DNA from: Azospirillum fermentarium
GTDB taxonomy: Bacteria > Pseudomonadota > Alphaproteobacteria > Azospirillales > Azospirillaceae
Assembly (NCBI RefSeq): GCF_025961205.1
Contig: NZ_JAOQNH010000001.1
Coordinates: forward strand, 768,001-832,000
DNA length: 64,000 bases
Direction: 5' to 3'
Shown here: piece after piece, positions 14,287 to 25,575 of the stretch
How positions within the stretch are numbered: the first letter of the stretch is position 1
How the letters are laid out: each line of letters starts with the position of its first letter
Made by a program: the position numbers and the translations under genes
The notes under the pieces: model-generated
Seen by the model: the letters and a program-made list of their open reading frames with translations, nothing else
Databases searched by the model: none
Told to the model about the DNA's origin: nothing

Positions 14287-15081
14287 ATGCGCATCGTCAC
14301 CTGGAACATCAATTCCGTCCGCCTGCGGATGCCGCTGCTGCTGCGCCTGATCGAACAGGAACAGCCCGACGTCATCTGTCTCCAGGAAACCAAGTGCGTG
14401 GACGCCGACTTTCCCTTCGCGCCGCTGGTGGCGCAGGGGTACGTGCACAACCATGTCCACGGCATGAAGTCCTACAACGGCGTGGCGATCCTGTCGCGGC
14501 TGCCGCTGGAGGGGCGGGACGTGCAGCACTGGTGCGACAAGCGGGATTGCCGCCACGCTTTGGGTGTGCTGCCCGGCGGGGTCGAGGTGCATTGCCTCTA
14601 CATCCCGGCGGGTGGAGACATTCCGGACCCGGAACAAAATGACAAGTTCGCTCACAAGCTCCGCTTCCTCGACGACATGACCGCGTGGTGGGCGGAGCGG
14701 CGCGATCCGTCCCGCCCCATGGTGCTGGTGGGGGATCTCAACATCGCACCGCTGGAACAGGATGTGTGGAATCACAAGGCGTTGCTGGACGTCGTGTCCC
14801 ACACCCCGGTCGAGGTGGAAAAGCTGGGCGCCATGCAGCGGTCGCTGGGTTGGGTCGATGCGATGCGCCGTTACGTTCCCGAAACGGAAAAGCTGTACAC
14901 GTGGTGGAGCTACCGGGCCAAGGATTGGGCGGCGGCCGACCGCGGACGGCGCCTGGACCACATCTGGGTCACCCCGCCCCTGGCGGCGAGTCTGAAGGGA
15001 ATCAAGGTCTTGCGCGAAGCCCGCGGGTGGGAGCCGAAGCCGTCGGACCATGTGCCGGTGCTGGTGGATCTCGATCCGTAA
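14287..15081 (+). CDS. xth: Exodeoxyribonuclease III
   Basis: 264 aa, exonuclease III / AP endonuclease of the EEP superfamily, acting in base-excision repair of abasic sites. Motifs in order: RIVTWNINSVR, ICLQETKC (metal-binding Glu), SYNGVAILSR, VLVGDLNIAPLEQDVWN (Asp and Asn), RRLDHIWVTPPL, and SDHVPVLVDL (catalytic Asp-His). ATG at 14287 begins directly with the conserved first strand. Length is normal. Likely cotranscribed with the FAH gene; the region after it holds no gene until rimP. Confidence 0.96.
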   Translation: MRIVTWNINSVRLRMPLLLRLIEQEQPDVICLQETKCVDADFPFAPLVAQGYVHNHVHGMKSYNGVAILSRLPLEGRDVQHWCDKRDCRHALGVLPGGVEVHCLYIPAGGDIPDPEQNDKFAHKLRFLDDMTAWWAERRDPSRPMVLVGDLNIAPLEQDVWNHKALLDVVSHTPVEVEKLGAMQRSLGWVDAMRRYVPETEKLYTWWSYRAKDWAAADRGRRLDHIWVTPPLAASLKGIKVLREARGWEPKPSDHVPVLVDLDP

Positions 15082-15118
15082 CCGTAATTATTAGCAATCC
15101 GAAACAAAATTGATTTTT

Positions 15119-15134
15119 ATTCCGCTAGCGGAAT
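15119..15134. repeat. 16-bp perfect palindrome after xth
   Basis: ATTCCGCTAGCGGAAT is fully self-complementary and follows a T-rich stretch 38 bp after the xth stop. It may be an operator or part of a weak terminator. Confidence 0.35.
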
Positions 15135-15211
15135 GTCTTGAATGCTGCGGCCGGCCGGCAGCCGGGGAGTGGCCGGGGGACGCCGGTCCATAAGGGATGG
15201 CGGAAAAGCGC

Positions 15212-15239
15212 TTGCAGTGCCCGGCGGAACGTCTATAGT
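15212..15239 (+). promoter_or_regulatory. Promoter of the rimP-nusA leader
   Basis: TTGCAG (15212-15217) and TATAGT (15234-15239) with a 16-bp spacer are a good sigma-70-type promoter pointing to rimP. No other promoter this strong is seen in the 343-bp gap after xth. Confidence 0.65.
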
Positions 15240-15245
15240 CATCGG

Positions 15246-15331
15246 ACGAACTCTCATACGTCGTGGCGGTCCGCTGATACGGTGGGCCGTCAGGATGCTT
15301 TGCGGGTGGGCCTTGGCCCACTCATTTTTTT
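15246..15331 (+). ncRNA. rimP leader with terminator-like hairpin (attenuator or small RNA)
   Basis: A transcript from the promoter at 15212-15239 would reach the hairpin GTGGGCC-TT-GGCCCAC (15306-15321), followed by seven T (15325-15331). That is an intrinsic terminator about 90 bp before rimP. The product would be an ~85-nt RNA unless the polymerase reads through. Because NusA, encoded by the second gene of the operon, affects termination, autoregulatory attenuation is the attractive reading. A separate small RNA is the alternative. Not tRNA-like by folding. Confidence 0.55.
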
Positions 15332-15424
15332 ATCGGCATAGGGACTATCCGGCGCCGCGCGGTTCCTTGGGCTTCACCGTCAAAGGGGAAGCGGTGGGGC
15401 CGGCACGCTGACAGGCTAGGTGGA

Positions 15425-15913
15425 ATGGACGCAGCAGGTCGGATCGAACAGATCGTCACCCCTTCGATTGAAGCCATGGGCTATGAGGTCGTGCGGGTTC
15501 AGATCTCGGGGGGTCAACGGCCCGGAGTTCAGATCATGGCGGAACGCGCCGATGGTGCGGCCATGACCGTGGACGATTGCGCGGACATCAGCCACGCCGT
15601 GTCGGCGCTGCTGGACGTGGAGGATCCCATTTCCGGGCCCTACACGCTGGAGGTCAGCTCCCCCGGCATCGACCGTCCGCTGACCCGGCTGAAGGATTTC
15701 GAGCGGTTCGCCGGCTTCGAGGCGAAGCTGGAATCGCGCATCGCCGTCGATGGCCGCAAGCGCTTCAAGGGGCTGCTGCGCGGGGTGGAGGAGGGCGAGA
15801 TCCTGCTCGACACCGAACAGGGGCCGGCGCGGGTGCCGTTCGACAACGTGCTGCGGGCCAAGCTGGTGCTGACGGACGAGCTGATCCGGGCCAGCGCCGA
15901 CGCCCAGGGCTGA
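15425..15913 (+). CDS. rimP: Ribosome maturation factor RimP
   Basis: 162 aa. RimP helps mature the 30S subunit. The N-terminal alpha/beta domain (IEQIVTPSIEAMGYEVVRVQ ... YTLEVSSPGIDRPL) and C-terminal SH3-like domain (RFAGFEAKLES ... VPFDNVLRAKLVLTDE) are both present, with usual length. ATG at 15425 follows AGGTGG closely. First gene of the rimP-nusA-ylxR-infB-rbfA-truB-rpsO-pnp block, with the leader above as likely control point. Confidence 0.96.
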   Translation: MDAAGRIEQIVTPSIEAMGYEVVRVQISGGQRPGVQIMAERADGAAMTVDDCADISHAVSALLDVEDPISGPYTLEVSSPGIDRPLTRLKDFERFAGFEAKLESRIAVDGRKRFKGLLRGVEEGEILLDTEQGPARVPFDNVLRAKLVLTDELIRASADAQG

Positions 15914-15980
15914 CCCGTCCGGCGTGGCATCGGGCCCGTGTGGACGAAACGAAGAACCAAGTTTCAGAAGAGTGTGACGG

Positions 15981-17516
15981 ATGGAACTGCTGCAAGTCGC
16001 TGATGCGGTCGCCCGCGAAAAGAACATCGACCGGGATGAAGTCCTGGAAGCGATGGAGCAGGCGATTCAAAAGGCCGGGCGGTCCAAGTATGGCCACGAG
16101 CACGACATCCGCGCCCGCATCGACCGCAAGTCGGGCGAAATCCAGCTCGCCCGCTTCATGGAAGTGGTCGAAGACGCGGTGGAGAACGAAGCGACCCAGG
16201 TCACGCTGGCCTATGCGCAGCGCCGCCGCCCCAACGTGAAGGTCGGCGATTTCCTGGTCGATCCGCTGCCGCCCATCGATTTCGGCCGCATCGCCGCCCA
16301 GACCGCCAAGCAGGTGATCGTGCAGAAGGTGCGCGACGCCGAGCGCAAGCGCCAGTTCAACGAGTACAAGGACCGCCAGGGCGAGATCGTCAACGGGCTG
16401 GTCAAGCGGGTGGAATACGGCAACGTCACGGTCGATCTGGGCCGGGCCGAGGCCATCCTGCGCCGCGACGAGCTGCTGCCGCGCGAGCACTTCAAGAACG
16501 GCGACCGCGTGCGCGCCTATATCTATGACGTGCGCGAGGAAAGCCGCGGGCCGCAGATCTTCCTGTCGCGCACCCATCCCCTGTTCATGGCCAAGCTGTT
16601 CGAACAGGAAGTGCCGGAAATCTACGACGGCATCATCGAGATCAAGGCGGTGGCCCGCGACCCCGGCAGCCGCGCCAAGATCGCCGTCCATTCCAAGGAC
16701 AGCTCCATCGACCCCGTGGGGGCCTGCGTCGGCATGCGCGGCAGCCGCGTGCAGGCGGTGGTCGGCGAACTGCAGGGCGAGAAGATCGACATCATTCCGT
16801 GGAACGGCGACAACGCCACCTTCGTGGTGAACGCGCTGGCCCCGGCGGAAGTCGCCAAGGTGGTGATGGACGAGGAAGGCCGCCGCATCGAGGTGGTGGT
16901 GCCCGACGACCAGCTCTCGCTGGCCATCGGCCGCCGCGGCCAGAACGTGCGCCTTGCCACCCAGCTCACCGGCTGGGACATCGACATCCTGACCGAACAG
17001 GAAGAATCCGAACGCCGGTCGGAAGAGATCCGCTCGCGCTCGCAGCTCTTCATCGACGCGCTTGACGTTGACGACGTGATCGCCCACCTGCTTGTGGCCG
17101 AGGGCTTCTCGTCGGTGGAGGAGATCGCCTACGCCGAGATCGAGGAGCTGTCGGAGATCGAAGGCTTCGACGAGGACGTGGCGGCGGAGCTGCGCGAGCG
17201 CGCGCTGCACTTCCTGGATCAGCTCGACACCCAGATGGCGGAACGCCGCCGTCAGTTGGGCGTGACCGACGACGTGGCGGGCCTGACCGGCTTCAGCCCG
17301 GCCATTCTGGTCAAGCTGGGCGAGAACGGCGTCAAGACCATGGACGATCTGGCCGACCTGGCCGCCGACGAGCTCCTGGAAATTCTGGGCAAGGACGCGC
17401 CGACCGAGGACGAGGCCAACGAGATCATCATGGCCGCCCGTGCCCATTGGTATGAAAGCGAAAACGGCGGTGCGGCAGCGGCCGGCGCCGAAGACGGAGA
17501 GGCTGCCGCATCCTGA
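15981..17516 (+). CDS. nusA: Transcription termination/antitermination factor NusA
   Basis: 511 aa. NusA binds RNA polymerase and nascent RNA, affecting pausing, termination and antitermination. Domains in order: N-terminal polymerase-binding domain (1-~130), S1 (~135-200, [20 protein letters not shown]), KH1 (~230-295) and KH2 (~300-370, [15 protein letters not shown]), then two helix-hairpin AR repeats (~385-435 and ~445-500, each with a region like [20 protein letters not shown]). The two C-terminal repeats are typical of proteobacterial NusA. Start ATG at 15981 lies 67 bp after rimP. Confidence 0.97.
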   Translation: MELLQVADAVAREKNIDRDEVLEAMEQAIQKAGRSKYGHEHDIRARIDRKSGEIQLARFMEVVEDAVENEATQVTLAYAQRRRPNVKVGDFLVDPLPPIDFGRIAAQTAKQVIVQKVRDAERKRQFNEYKDRQGEIVNGLVKRVEYGNVTVDLGRAEAILRRDELLPREHFKNGDRVRAYIYDVREESRGPQIFLSRTHPLFMAKLFEQEVPEIYDGIIEIKAVARDPGSRAKIAVHSKDSSIDPVGACVGMRGSRVQAVVGELQGEKIDIIPWNGDNATFVVNALAPAEVAKVVMDEEGRRIEVVVPDDQLSLAIGRRGQNVRLATQLTGWDIDILTEQEESERRSEEIRSRSQLFIDALDVDDVIAHLLVAEGFSSVEEIAYAEIEELSEIEGFDEDVAAELRERALHFLDQLDTQMAERRRQLGVTDDVAGLTGFSPAILVKLGENGVKTMDDLADLAADELLEILGKDAPTEDEANEIIMAARAHWYESENGGAAAAGAEDGEAAAS

Positions 17517-17579
17517 ACGGGTACGTGCCATTACAGTTTGCGCATTGACGCGGACCCGTGGAAGGCGGCATAGGAACGT

Positions 17580-18314
17580 ATGGCTGAGTCGAACGAGGCT
17601 GAGAACGGCGGCGGCAGCGGCGAGGGAGAGGATTTCGACCCCGCGCCCGCGCTGCCCGACGAGCCGGAAGAGACGGGACCGAACCGGCGGTGCATCATCA
17701 CCGGCACGGTCCAGCCGAAAGACGGCATGATCCGCTTTGTGGTCGGGCCGGATGGTGAGATAGTGCCGGATCTCGACGAACGCCTGCCGGGCCGTGGCCT
17801 GTGGGTGTCGGCGGATCGGGCAGCCCTGGCGAAGGCCGGGGGCAAGGGGCTGTTTGCCCGTGCGGCACGCCGTGCCGTACGGGTGCCACCCGATTTGACC
17901 GAGCGGCTGGAGCGCCTGTTGGAGCGCCGCTGCCTCGACCGGATCGGGCTGGCACGCCGTGCCGGACAGGCATTGGCGGGCTATGAGAAGGTGCGCGAGG
18001 CTTTGCGTTCCGGCCGGATCGGCCGCGAGGGTGGGGTTCCGGGCCTTCTTGTGGAGGCGGCGGACGGATCGGAGGACCAGCGGGCCAAGGTGGCGGCGCT
18101 GGGGCCTGATCTGCCCGTGATCTGCCTTTTCGACTCGGGCGCGCTTGCCGCTGCTCTGGGCCGGGACCACGCCGTGCACACCGTCGTGGCCCGTGGAAAG
18201 CTGGCGAGCCAGCTTCTGCGGGACGCGGCCCGGCTCACGGGCATCAGGGGCTTTGACGTCGGCGCCGCCGGCGGGCCAGGGAAACCAACGACTGAGATCA
18301 ACCGGAACCGATGA
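17580..18314 (+). CDS. ylxR: RNA-binding protein YlxR with C-terminal L7Ae-like domain
   Basis: 244 aa. After an acidic N-terminal extension (~1-35) comes the YlxR/DUF448 domain ([20 protein letters not shown] ... [12 protein letters not shown]), then an L7Ae/L30e-like region ([20 protein letters not shown] ... [20 protein letters not shown]). This fused form is common between nusA and infB in alphaproteobacteria, whereas other bacteria often have two small genes. The stop overlaps the infB start by 4 nt. Role: RNA or nucleoid binding linked to translation; detail unknown. Confidence 0.93.
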   Translation: MAESNEAENGGGSGEGEDFDPAPALPDEPEETGPNRRCIITGTVQPKDGMIRFVVGPDGEIVPDLDERLPGRGLWVSADRAALAKAGGKGLFARAARRAVRVPPDLTERLERLLERRCLDRIGLARRAGQALAGYEKVREALRSGRIGREGGVPGLLVEAADGSEDQRAKVAALGPDLPVICLFDSGALAAALGRDHAVHTVVARGKLASQLLRDAARLTGIRGFDVGAAGGPGKPTTEINRNR

Positions 18315-21088
18315 CCGACAGCAACGACCAGGACCAAAAGAAAGTCTTGCATCTCTCCGGCTCTGGCAAAGGCAAGCTGGAGTTGAAGAAGCCGGTCGAC
18401 AAGCCGGTTGACAACACGGTCCGGCAGAGCTTTTCCCATGGCCGCTCCAAGACCGTGACGGTCGAGGTGAAGCGCAAGCGCGCGGTGGAAAAGGGCGCCG
18501 TGCCCGGCGTGGCCGACGGCGGTGCCGCCGCCCGTCAGGCGGCCCAGGGCATCCCCGTCCGCGGCGGCCAGGGCGGACGCCCCGCCCGTGGCGGCGGCGG
18601 CGGAGCCGTGCGCCAGCTGACCAAGGAAGAACGCGAGGCCCGGCTGCGCGCGCTGCGCGGTGCGGTGGAGGAGGAGGCTCAGCGCCGCGAGGCGGAGGCT
18701 GAAGCCGCCGAGGCCGCCGTCGTCGCCGCCGAAATCGCCGCCCTGGAGGCCGAGCAGGCCCCCGCCGCCGCCGAGCCGGCGGAGCCGGAAATCCTGGACG
18801 CGGAAACCCTGCGCAAGCGCGAGCTGGAAGAGATGCGTCTCATCCAGGAGGAGGAGGGCCGCGTCAAGGCCGCCGCCGAGGAGCGCCGCCGCCAGGACGA
18901 AGAAGCCAAGCGCAAGGACGAAGAGGCCCGCAAGGCCGAGGAGACCCGCAAGAAGGCCGACGAGCAGCCGCGCGCCCGTTCGGGTGGCGGTGCCGCGCCG
19001 GCGCGGACCCCCGCCGCCGACACCGCGGTGTCTCAGGTTTCGCCCGCCCCGCGTGCGGCGGACGACGAGGAAGACGCCGGTGCCCGTGGCGGTGCCGGCC
19101 GCGGCAAGGCAGCACCCAAGGGCAAGGCCGCGCCCGCGGCGGCCCCGCGCAAGGCCCCCGGTGCCGGCGCTCCCGCCGGCGACCGCCGCCGCGGTTCGGG
19201 CAAGCTGACCGTCTCGCAGGCGCTGTCGAGCGACGGGTCGGAGCGGACGCGCAGCCTTGCCGCCGTGCGCCGGGCGCGTGAGCGCGAACGGCTGCGCATG
19301 ATGGGCCGCCAGGAAACCCAGAAGATCACCCGTGACGTCATCCTGCCGGAAGTCATCACGGTGCAGGAACTGGCCAACCGCATGGCGGAGCGCGGTGCGG
19401 ACGTGATCAAGTCGCTGATGCGCATGGGCGTGATGGCGACCATCAACCAGACCATCGACGCCGACACCGCCGAGCTGGTGGTGGCGGAGTTCGGCCACCG
19501 CATCCGCCGCGTGTCCGAAGCCGACGTGGAGCTGGGCCTGCGCGGCGATGCCGACGCGCCGGAAGCGCTGGTGGCGCGTCCGCCGGTGGTGACCGTGATG
19601 GGTCACGTGGACCACGGCAAGACCTCGCTGCTGGACGCCCTGCGCAAGACCGACGTGGTGTCGGGCGAAGCCGGCGGCATCACCCAGCACATCGGTGCGT
19701 ATCAGGTGAACCTGGCCTCGGGTGCGAAGATCACCTTCATCGACACCCCCGGTCACGCGGCCTTCACCGAAATGCGTGCCCGCGGCGCCAACGTCACCGA
19801 CGTGGTGGTGCTGGTGGTGGCGGCCAACGACGGCGTGATGCCGCAGACCATCGAAGCCATCCATCACGCGAAGGCGGCGAAGGTTCCGATCATCGTCGCC
19901 ATCAACAAGATCGACCTGCCCGACGCCAAGCCTGAGCGCGTGCGTCAGGAACTGCTCCAGCACAGCCTGGTGGTGGAAGGCATGGGCGGCGACGTGCTGG
20001 ACGTGGAAGTGTCGGCCAAGGGCCGCCTCAACCTCGCCAAGCTGGAAGAGGCGATCCTGCTCCAGGCCGAAATCCTGGAACTGCGGTCCAACCCCAACCG
20101 CACCGCCGAGGGCGTGGTCATCGAAGCCAAGCTGGAACGGGGCCGCGGTTCGGTGGCCACCGTCCTGGTGCAGCGCGGCACGCTGAACGTCGGCGACGTG
20201 TTCGTCACCGGGTCCGAATGGGGCCGTGTGCGCGCGCTGGTCAACGACCGTGGCCAGACCGTGCAGTCCGCCGCCCCCGCCACCCCGGTGGAGGTGCTGG
20301 GCCTGAACGGCACGCCCATGGCCGGCGACGATTTCACGGTGGTGGAATCGGAAGCCCGTGCCCGCGAAATCGCCGAGTTCCGCCAGCGCAAGAAGCGCGA
20401 AGCGGCGGTGGCGGCCAGCGCGCGCGGCTCGCTGCAGGACATGTTCAACCGCATCCAGGCCGGCGAGGCCAAGGAACTGCCGGTCGTCATCAAGGGCGAC
20501 GTGCAGGGCTCGATCGAGGCGATCTCCGGTGCGCTGGAAAAGCTCACCGCCGAGAACACCGAGGTCAAGGTCCGCGTGCTGCACGCGTCGGTGGGTGCGA
20601 TCAACGAATCCGACGTGACGTTGGCGAACGCGTCCAACGCCATGATCATCGGCTTCAACGTCCGCGCCAACCCGCAGGCCCGCGATCTGGCCAAGCGCGA
20701 CAGCGTGAACATCAGCTACTACTCGATCATCTACAACGTGATCGACGACGTGAAGGCGGCGCTGACGGGCATGCTGGCCCCGACGCTGCGCGAACGCTTC
20801 ATCGGCTACGCCGAAATCCGCGAGGTGTTCAACATCACCCGCGTCGGCAAGGTCGCCGGGTGTATGGTCACCCAGGGCACTGTCAAGCGCGGCGCCGGCG
20901 TCCGTCTGCTGCGTGACAACGTGGTGATCCACGAGGGCACGCTGAAGACGCTGAAGCGGTTCAAGGACGAAGTGAAGGAAGTGCGCGAAGGCTACGAGTG
21001 CGGTATGGCTTTCGAGAACTACGACAACATTCAGACCGGCGACGTCATCGAAGCTTTCGAAATCGACGAAATCGCCCGCGCACTCTGA
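18311..21088 (+). CDS. infB: Translation initiation factor IF-2
   Basis: 925 aa. IF-2 is the GTPase placing initiator tRNA on the ribosome. The ~280-residue N-terminus is low-complexity Ala/Glu/Arg/Pro sequence, unusually biased but typical of high-GC alphaproteobacteria. An IF2_N domain follows (~330-395, [20 protein letters not shown]), then the G domain (GHVDHGKT ~434, DTPGHAAF ~480, NKID ~534), domain II and the C-terminal domains to IAR. ATG at 18311 overlaps ylxR. A hairpin cluster follows the stop. Confidence 0.98.
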   Translation: MTDSNDQDQKKVLHLSGSGKGKLELKKPVDKPVDNTVRQSFSHGRSKTVTVEVKRKRAVEKGAVPGVADGGAAARQAAQGIPVRGGQGGRPARGGGGGAVRQLTKEEREARLRALRGAVEEEAQRREAEAEAAEAAVVAAEIAALEAEQAPAAAEPAEPEILDAETLRKRELEEMRLIQEEEGRVKAAAEERRRQDEEAKRKDEEARKAEETRKKADEQPRARSGGGAAPARTPAADTAVSQVSPAPRAADDEEDAGARGGAGRGKAAPKGKAAPAAAPRKAPGAGAPAGDRRRGSGKLTVSQALSSDGSERTRSLAAVRRARERERLRMMGRQETQKITRDVILPEVITVQELANRMAERGADVIKSLMRMGVMATINQTIDADTAELVVAEFGHRIRRVSEADVELGLRGDADAPEALVARPPVVTVMGHVDHGKTSLLDALRKTDVVSGEAGGITQHIGAYQVNLASGAKITFIDTPGHAAFTEMRARGANVTDVVVLVVAANDGVMPQTIEAIHHAKAAKVPIIVAINKIDLPDAKPERVRQELLQHSLVVEGMGGDVLDVEVSAKGRLNLAKLEEAILLQAEILELRSNPNRTAEGVVIEAKLERGRGSVATVLVQRGTLNVGDVFVTGSEWGRVRALVNDRGQTVQSAAPATPVEVLGLNGTPMAGDDFTVVESEARAREIAEFRQRKKREAAVAASARGSLQDMFNRIQAGEAKELPVVIKGDVQGSIEAISGALEKLTAENTEVKVRVLHASVGAINESDVTLANASNAMIIGFNVRANPQARDLAKRDSVNISYYSIIYNVIDDVKAALTGMLAPTLRERFIGYAEIREVFNITRVGKVAGCMVTQGTVKRGAGVRLLRDNVVIHEGTLKTLKRFKDEVKEVREGYECGMAFENYDNIQTGDVIEAFEIDEIARAL

Positions 21089-21099
21089 GTGTAAGGGAT

Positions 21100-21219
21100 G
21101 GAAGGGCCCGCGGCCCTTCCTTCTTCAAGGGATGCAAGGGCTGTCGCCCTTATTTCCAAAGGATGCAAGGATCGGCGATCCTTGCCGGGGAGAGCGCGAG
21201 AGGGCCAGCGGCCCTCTCG
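21100..21219. repeat. Cluster of four intergenic hairpins (infB-rbfA)
   Basis: Four consecutive perfect stems: GGAAGGGCC-CGC-GGCCCTTCC (21100-21120), AAGGGC-TGTC-GCCCTT (21136-21151), CAAGGATC-GGC-GATCCTTG (21166-21184) and a 10-bp stem with AGC loop (21197-21219) followed by CTTCCTTTTT. The phrase GGATGCAAGG precedes two of them and recurs at 25456-25572. The last may terminate infB transcripts in part. Confidence 0.6.
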
Positions 21220-21246
21220 CTTCCTTTTTGGCGAAAGCACTGTTCC

Positions 21247-21741
21247 ATGTCGAACAAACACCACGGCGCCGACCGCGCCGGCAAAGCCCCGTCCCAGCGT
21301 CAGTTGCGCGTGGGCGAGGAAATCCGCCACGCCCTGGCCGCCGTGTTCCAGCGCGGCGACTTCCGCGACCCCGAGCTTCAGCATCTGACGGTCACGGTGA
21401 CCGAGGTGCGGATCAGCCCCGACCTGAAGAACGCCACCGCCTTCGTCACCACGCTGGGCGGGGAAAACATGGAGGAAGGGCTGGCGGCGCTGCGCCGGGC
21501 CCGCGCCTTCCTGCGGTCGCAGATCGCCCGCGCGGTCAACCTGCGCCACGCGCCGAACCTGTTCTTCGAAGCCGACACCTCGTTCGATTACGCCGGGCGC
21601 ATCGGCGCCATCCTGCACAGCCCCGAAGTGGCGCGCGACCTGCTGCCCCACGAACGGGATGCGCTGGACGAGGATGAGGATTTCGACGCCGAGGGTGACG
21701 CCGGCACCGATGACGGCGAGCCGCCCGCCCATGGCGCGTAA
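21247..21741 (+). CDS. rbfA: Ribosome-binding factor A
   Basis: 164 aa. RbfA assists late 30S assembly and binds near the 16S 5' helix. KH-like core VGEEIRHALAAVFQRGDFRD, LTVTVTEVRISPDLKNATAF, SQIARAVNLRHAPNLFFEAD. The C-terminal tail beyond ~135 is acidic and variable, as in many relatives. Start ATG at 21247. The end overlaps truB by 11 bp. Confidence 0.95.
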   Translation: MSNKHHGADRAGKAPSQRQLRVGEEIRHALAAVFQRGDFRDPELQHLTVTVTEVRISPDLKNATAFVTTLGGENMEEGLAALRRARAFLRSQIARAVNLRHAPNLFFEADTSFDYAGRIGAILHSPEVARDLLPHERDALDEDEDFDAEGDAGTDDGEPPAHGA

Positions 21742-22672
21742 GCGGAAGGGCCAGCCGATCCACGGCTGGCTGGTGGTGGACAAGCCCGAAGGCGTGACCT
21801 CCACCCAGGCCCTGGCGAAGGTGCGCTGGCTGCTGAACGCGGAAAAGGCCGGGCACGGCGGCACGCTGGACCCGCTGGCCACCGGCATTCTTCCCATCGC
21901 GCTGGGGGAAGCGACCAAGACCGTTTCCTATGTCATGGACGGAACCAAGGTGTACCGCTTCACCCTGAAATGGGGGGAACGCACCACCACCGACGACCGC
22001 GAAGGGCCGGTGATCGAACGCTCCGGCGTGCGGCCCGCGCGTGAACGGATCGACTCGGCGCTCGGGGCCTTTCTGGGCGACATCCAGCAGGTGCCGCCGC
22101 AATTCTCCGCCATCAAGATCGACGGCGAACGCGCGTACGACATGGCGCGCGAGGGGGAGACGGTGGAATTGGCGGCGCGCACCGTGCGCATCGACCGGTT
22201 CGAACTGGTGTCCCTGCCCGATGGCGACCACGCGGAATTCGAGGTTCAGTGCGGCAAGGGCACCTATATCCGCGCGCTGGCCCGTGATCTGGCGGTGGCG
22301 TTGGGCACGGTGGCCCATGTGACGCTGCTGCGCCGGGTGCGTGTGGGACGATTTGGTCTGGAGAACGCGATTTCTCTGGACGATCTGGCGGCGTTGGAGC
22401 AAGGTGCCGCCGTCGAAAGACTTCTGTTGCCGATCGAAACCGCGCTGGACGACATCCCGGCGCTGGCTCTGACGGACGCGGAAGCGCATCGGCTGAAACA
22501 CGGACAAACGGTGACTCTTCTCACCCGGATGGACCGCGAACGTCTGAAGGATGTTCGGGACCATGTGGGCGGGGACGGCACCGCTTTGGCGCTTTGTTCC
22601 GGGAAACCGGTGGGGCTGGTCCGTGTGGAGGGTGCGGAAATCCGTACGGTGCGCCTGTTCAACATTTCGTGA
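21731..22672 (+). CDS. truB: tRNA pseudouridine(55) synthase TruB
   Basis: 313 aa. Makes pseudouridine 55 in the T loop of tRNA. Conserved: GWLVVDKPEGVTSTQAL, GHGGTLDPLATGILPIALGE (catalytic Asp), KVYRFTLKWG, VPPQFSAIKIDGERAYDMAR, and CGKGTYIRALARDLA. The C-terminal PUA-like region follows from ~245. ATG at 21731 (MARKRKGQPIHGW) matches the family start and overlaps rbfA. Confidence 0.97.
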   Translation: MARKRKGQPIHGWLVVDKPEGVTSTQALAKVRWLLNAEKAGHGGTLDPLATGILPIALGEATKTVSYVMDGTKVYRFTLKWGERTTTDDREGPVIERSGVRPARERIDSALGAFLGDIQQVPPQFSAIKIDGERAYDMAREGETVELAARTVRIDRFELVSLPDGDHAEFEVQCGKGTYIRALARDLAVALGTVAHVTLLRRVRVGRFGLENAISLDDLAALEQGAAVERLLLPIETALDDIPALALTDAEAHRLKHGQTVTLLTRMDRERLKDVRDHVGGDGTALALCSGKPVGLVRVEGAEIRTVRLFNIS

Positions 22673-22687
22673 CTTTGGGAGACCCCG

Positions 22688-22957
22688 ATGTCGATCACTG
22701 CTGAACGCAAGCAGGAACTCATTAAGGAATACGCCCGTGGTGAAGCCGACACCGGCTCGCCCGAGGTGCAGGTTGCCATCCTGACGGAGCGCATCCGTAA
22801 CCTCACCGAACACCTCCAGACCCACAAGAAGGACTTCCACTCCCGCCGTGGCCTTCTGGTGATGGTCGGTCAGCGCCGCAGCCTGCTGGACTATCTGAAG
22901 AAGAAGAGCCAGGAGCGCTACGCCACCCTGATCGAACGTCTGGGTCTGCGCCGCTAA
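22688..22957 (+). CDS. rpsO: 30S ribosomal protein S15
   Basis: 89 aa, full-length S15, which binds 16S rRNA at the central domain. Typical residues [39 protein letters not shown] and [19 protein letters not shown]. It is 15 bp after truB. A strong terminator follows, separating it from pnp. Confidence 0.98.
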   Translation: MSITAERKQELIKEYARGEADTGSPEVQVAILTERIRNLTEHLQTHKKDFHSRRGLLVMVGQRRSLLDYLKKKSQERYATLIERLGLRR

Positions 22958-22971
22958 GGCTGTCTGGAAAA

Positions 22972-23000
22972 CCCCGCCGGTGCTTGCCGGCGGGGTTTTT
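22972..23000 (+). terminator. Intrinsic terminator after rpsO
   Basis: CCCCGCCGG (22972-22980), six-base loop, CCGGCGGGG (22987-22995), then TTTTT. Stem nine base pairs, perfect. Confidence 0.9.
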
Positions 23001-23337
23001 CATCACCGGATCCTCCGGCAGTGGCGGTGAGGCGTGGGGGTGTGGGCCGTGTCCCCCCTGCGTTCGGATATAAGCCTGACGATGTGTGGCGATATCCTCT
23101 TCTGCACACGTATTGCAGCAATTCTTCAAAATGTTTCATATTCAGCGGCGCGCCTGATCTTTAACAAAGGGCGCGTAGCGCTTGGCGTTTGTTTGATGTA
23201 TTGAAGAACGCATCAATCGGCGAAAGACGAGACCAAGCGGCGTCATCGCCATATACGCGGGGTCTGAACGACTGGTGGCCCCGGCCCTGGACAGACAATC
23301 CGGTCTGACGGGGTGTCGGATGGAAGGAAGAAAACGC
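23001..23337. other. pnp leader region, no gene
   Basis: No coding frame is supported. TTGCAG at 23113-23118, with only a weak -10 candidate about 17 bp on, may be the pnp promoter. Small inverted repeats occur: TTGATG...CATCAA near 23193, and CAGAC...GTCTG about 25-45 bp before the coding start. pnp leaders are processed by RNase III and controlled by PNPase itself in enterobacteria; whether that applies here is unknown. The ribosome site GGAAGGAAG precedes the ATG. Confidence 0.35.
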
Positions 23338-25452
<2,115 letters not shown>

Positions 25453-25455
25453 GGC

Positions 25456-25572
25456 AAAGGGGGCATTGCCCCCTTTGATCCCCCACCAGGGGCCGCCGGC
25501 CCCTGGACCCCATTGATGGGATGCAAGGGCCGTCGGCCCTTGGCATGGGGTGCCGGGGGCAAAGCCCCTGGC
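25456..25572. repeat. Cluster of four intergenic hairpins (pnp-kamA)
   Basis: AAAGGGGGC-ATT-GCCCCCTTT (25456-25476), CCAGGGGCC-GCC-GGCCCCTGG (25486-25506), CAAGGGCC-GTC-GGCCCTTG (25524-25542) and an imperfect GCCGGGGGC-AAA-GCCCCTGGC (25552-25572). All have three-base loops. The third follows GGATGCAAGG-type sequence as in 21100-21219. It lies between convergent genes and may also end both transcripts. Confidence 0.65.
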
Positions 25573-25575
25573 AAA

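Noticed and set aside
15246-15331. Initiator tRNA gene before rimP, as in E. coli
   Set aside because: No cloverleaf, T-loop or CCA-like end can be found in the leader.
17981-20932. Long minus-strand frame opposite infB
   Set aside because: His/Gly/Asp-rich shadow of IF-2 with no recognisable domain.
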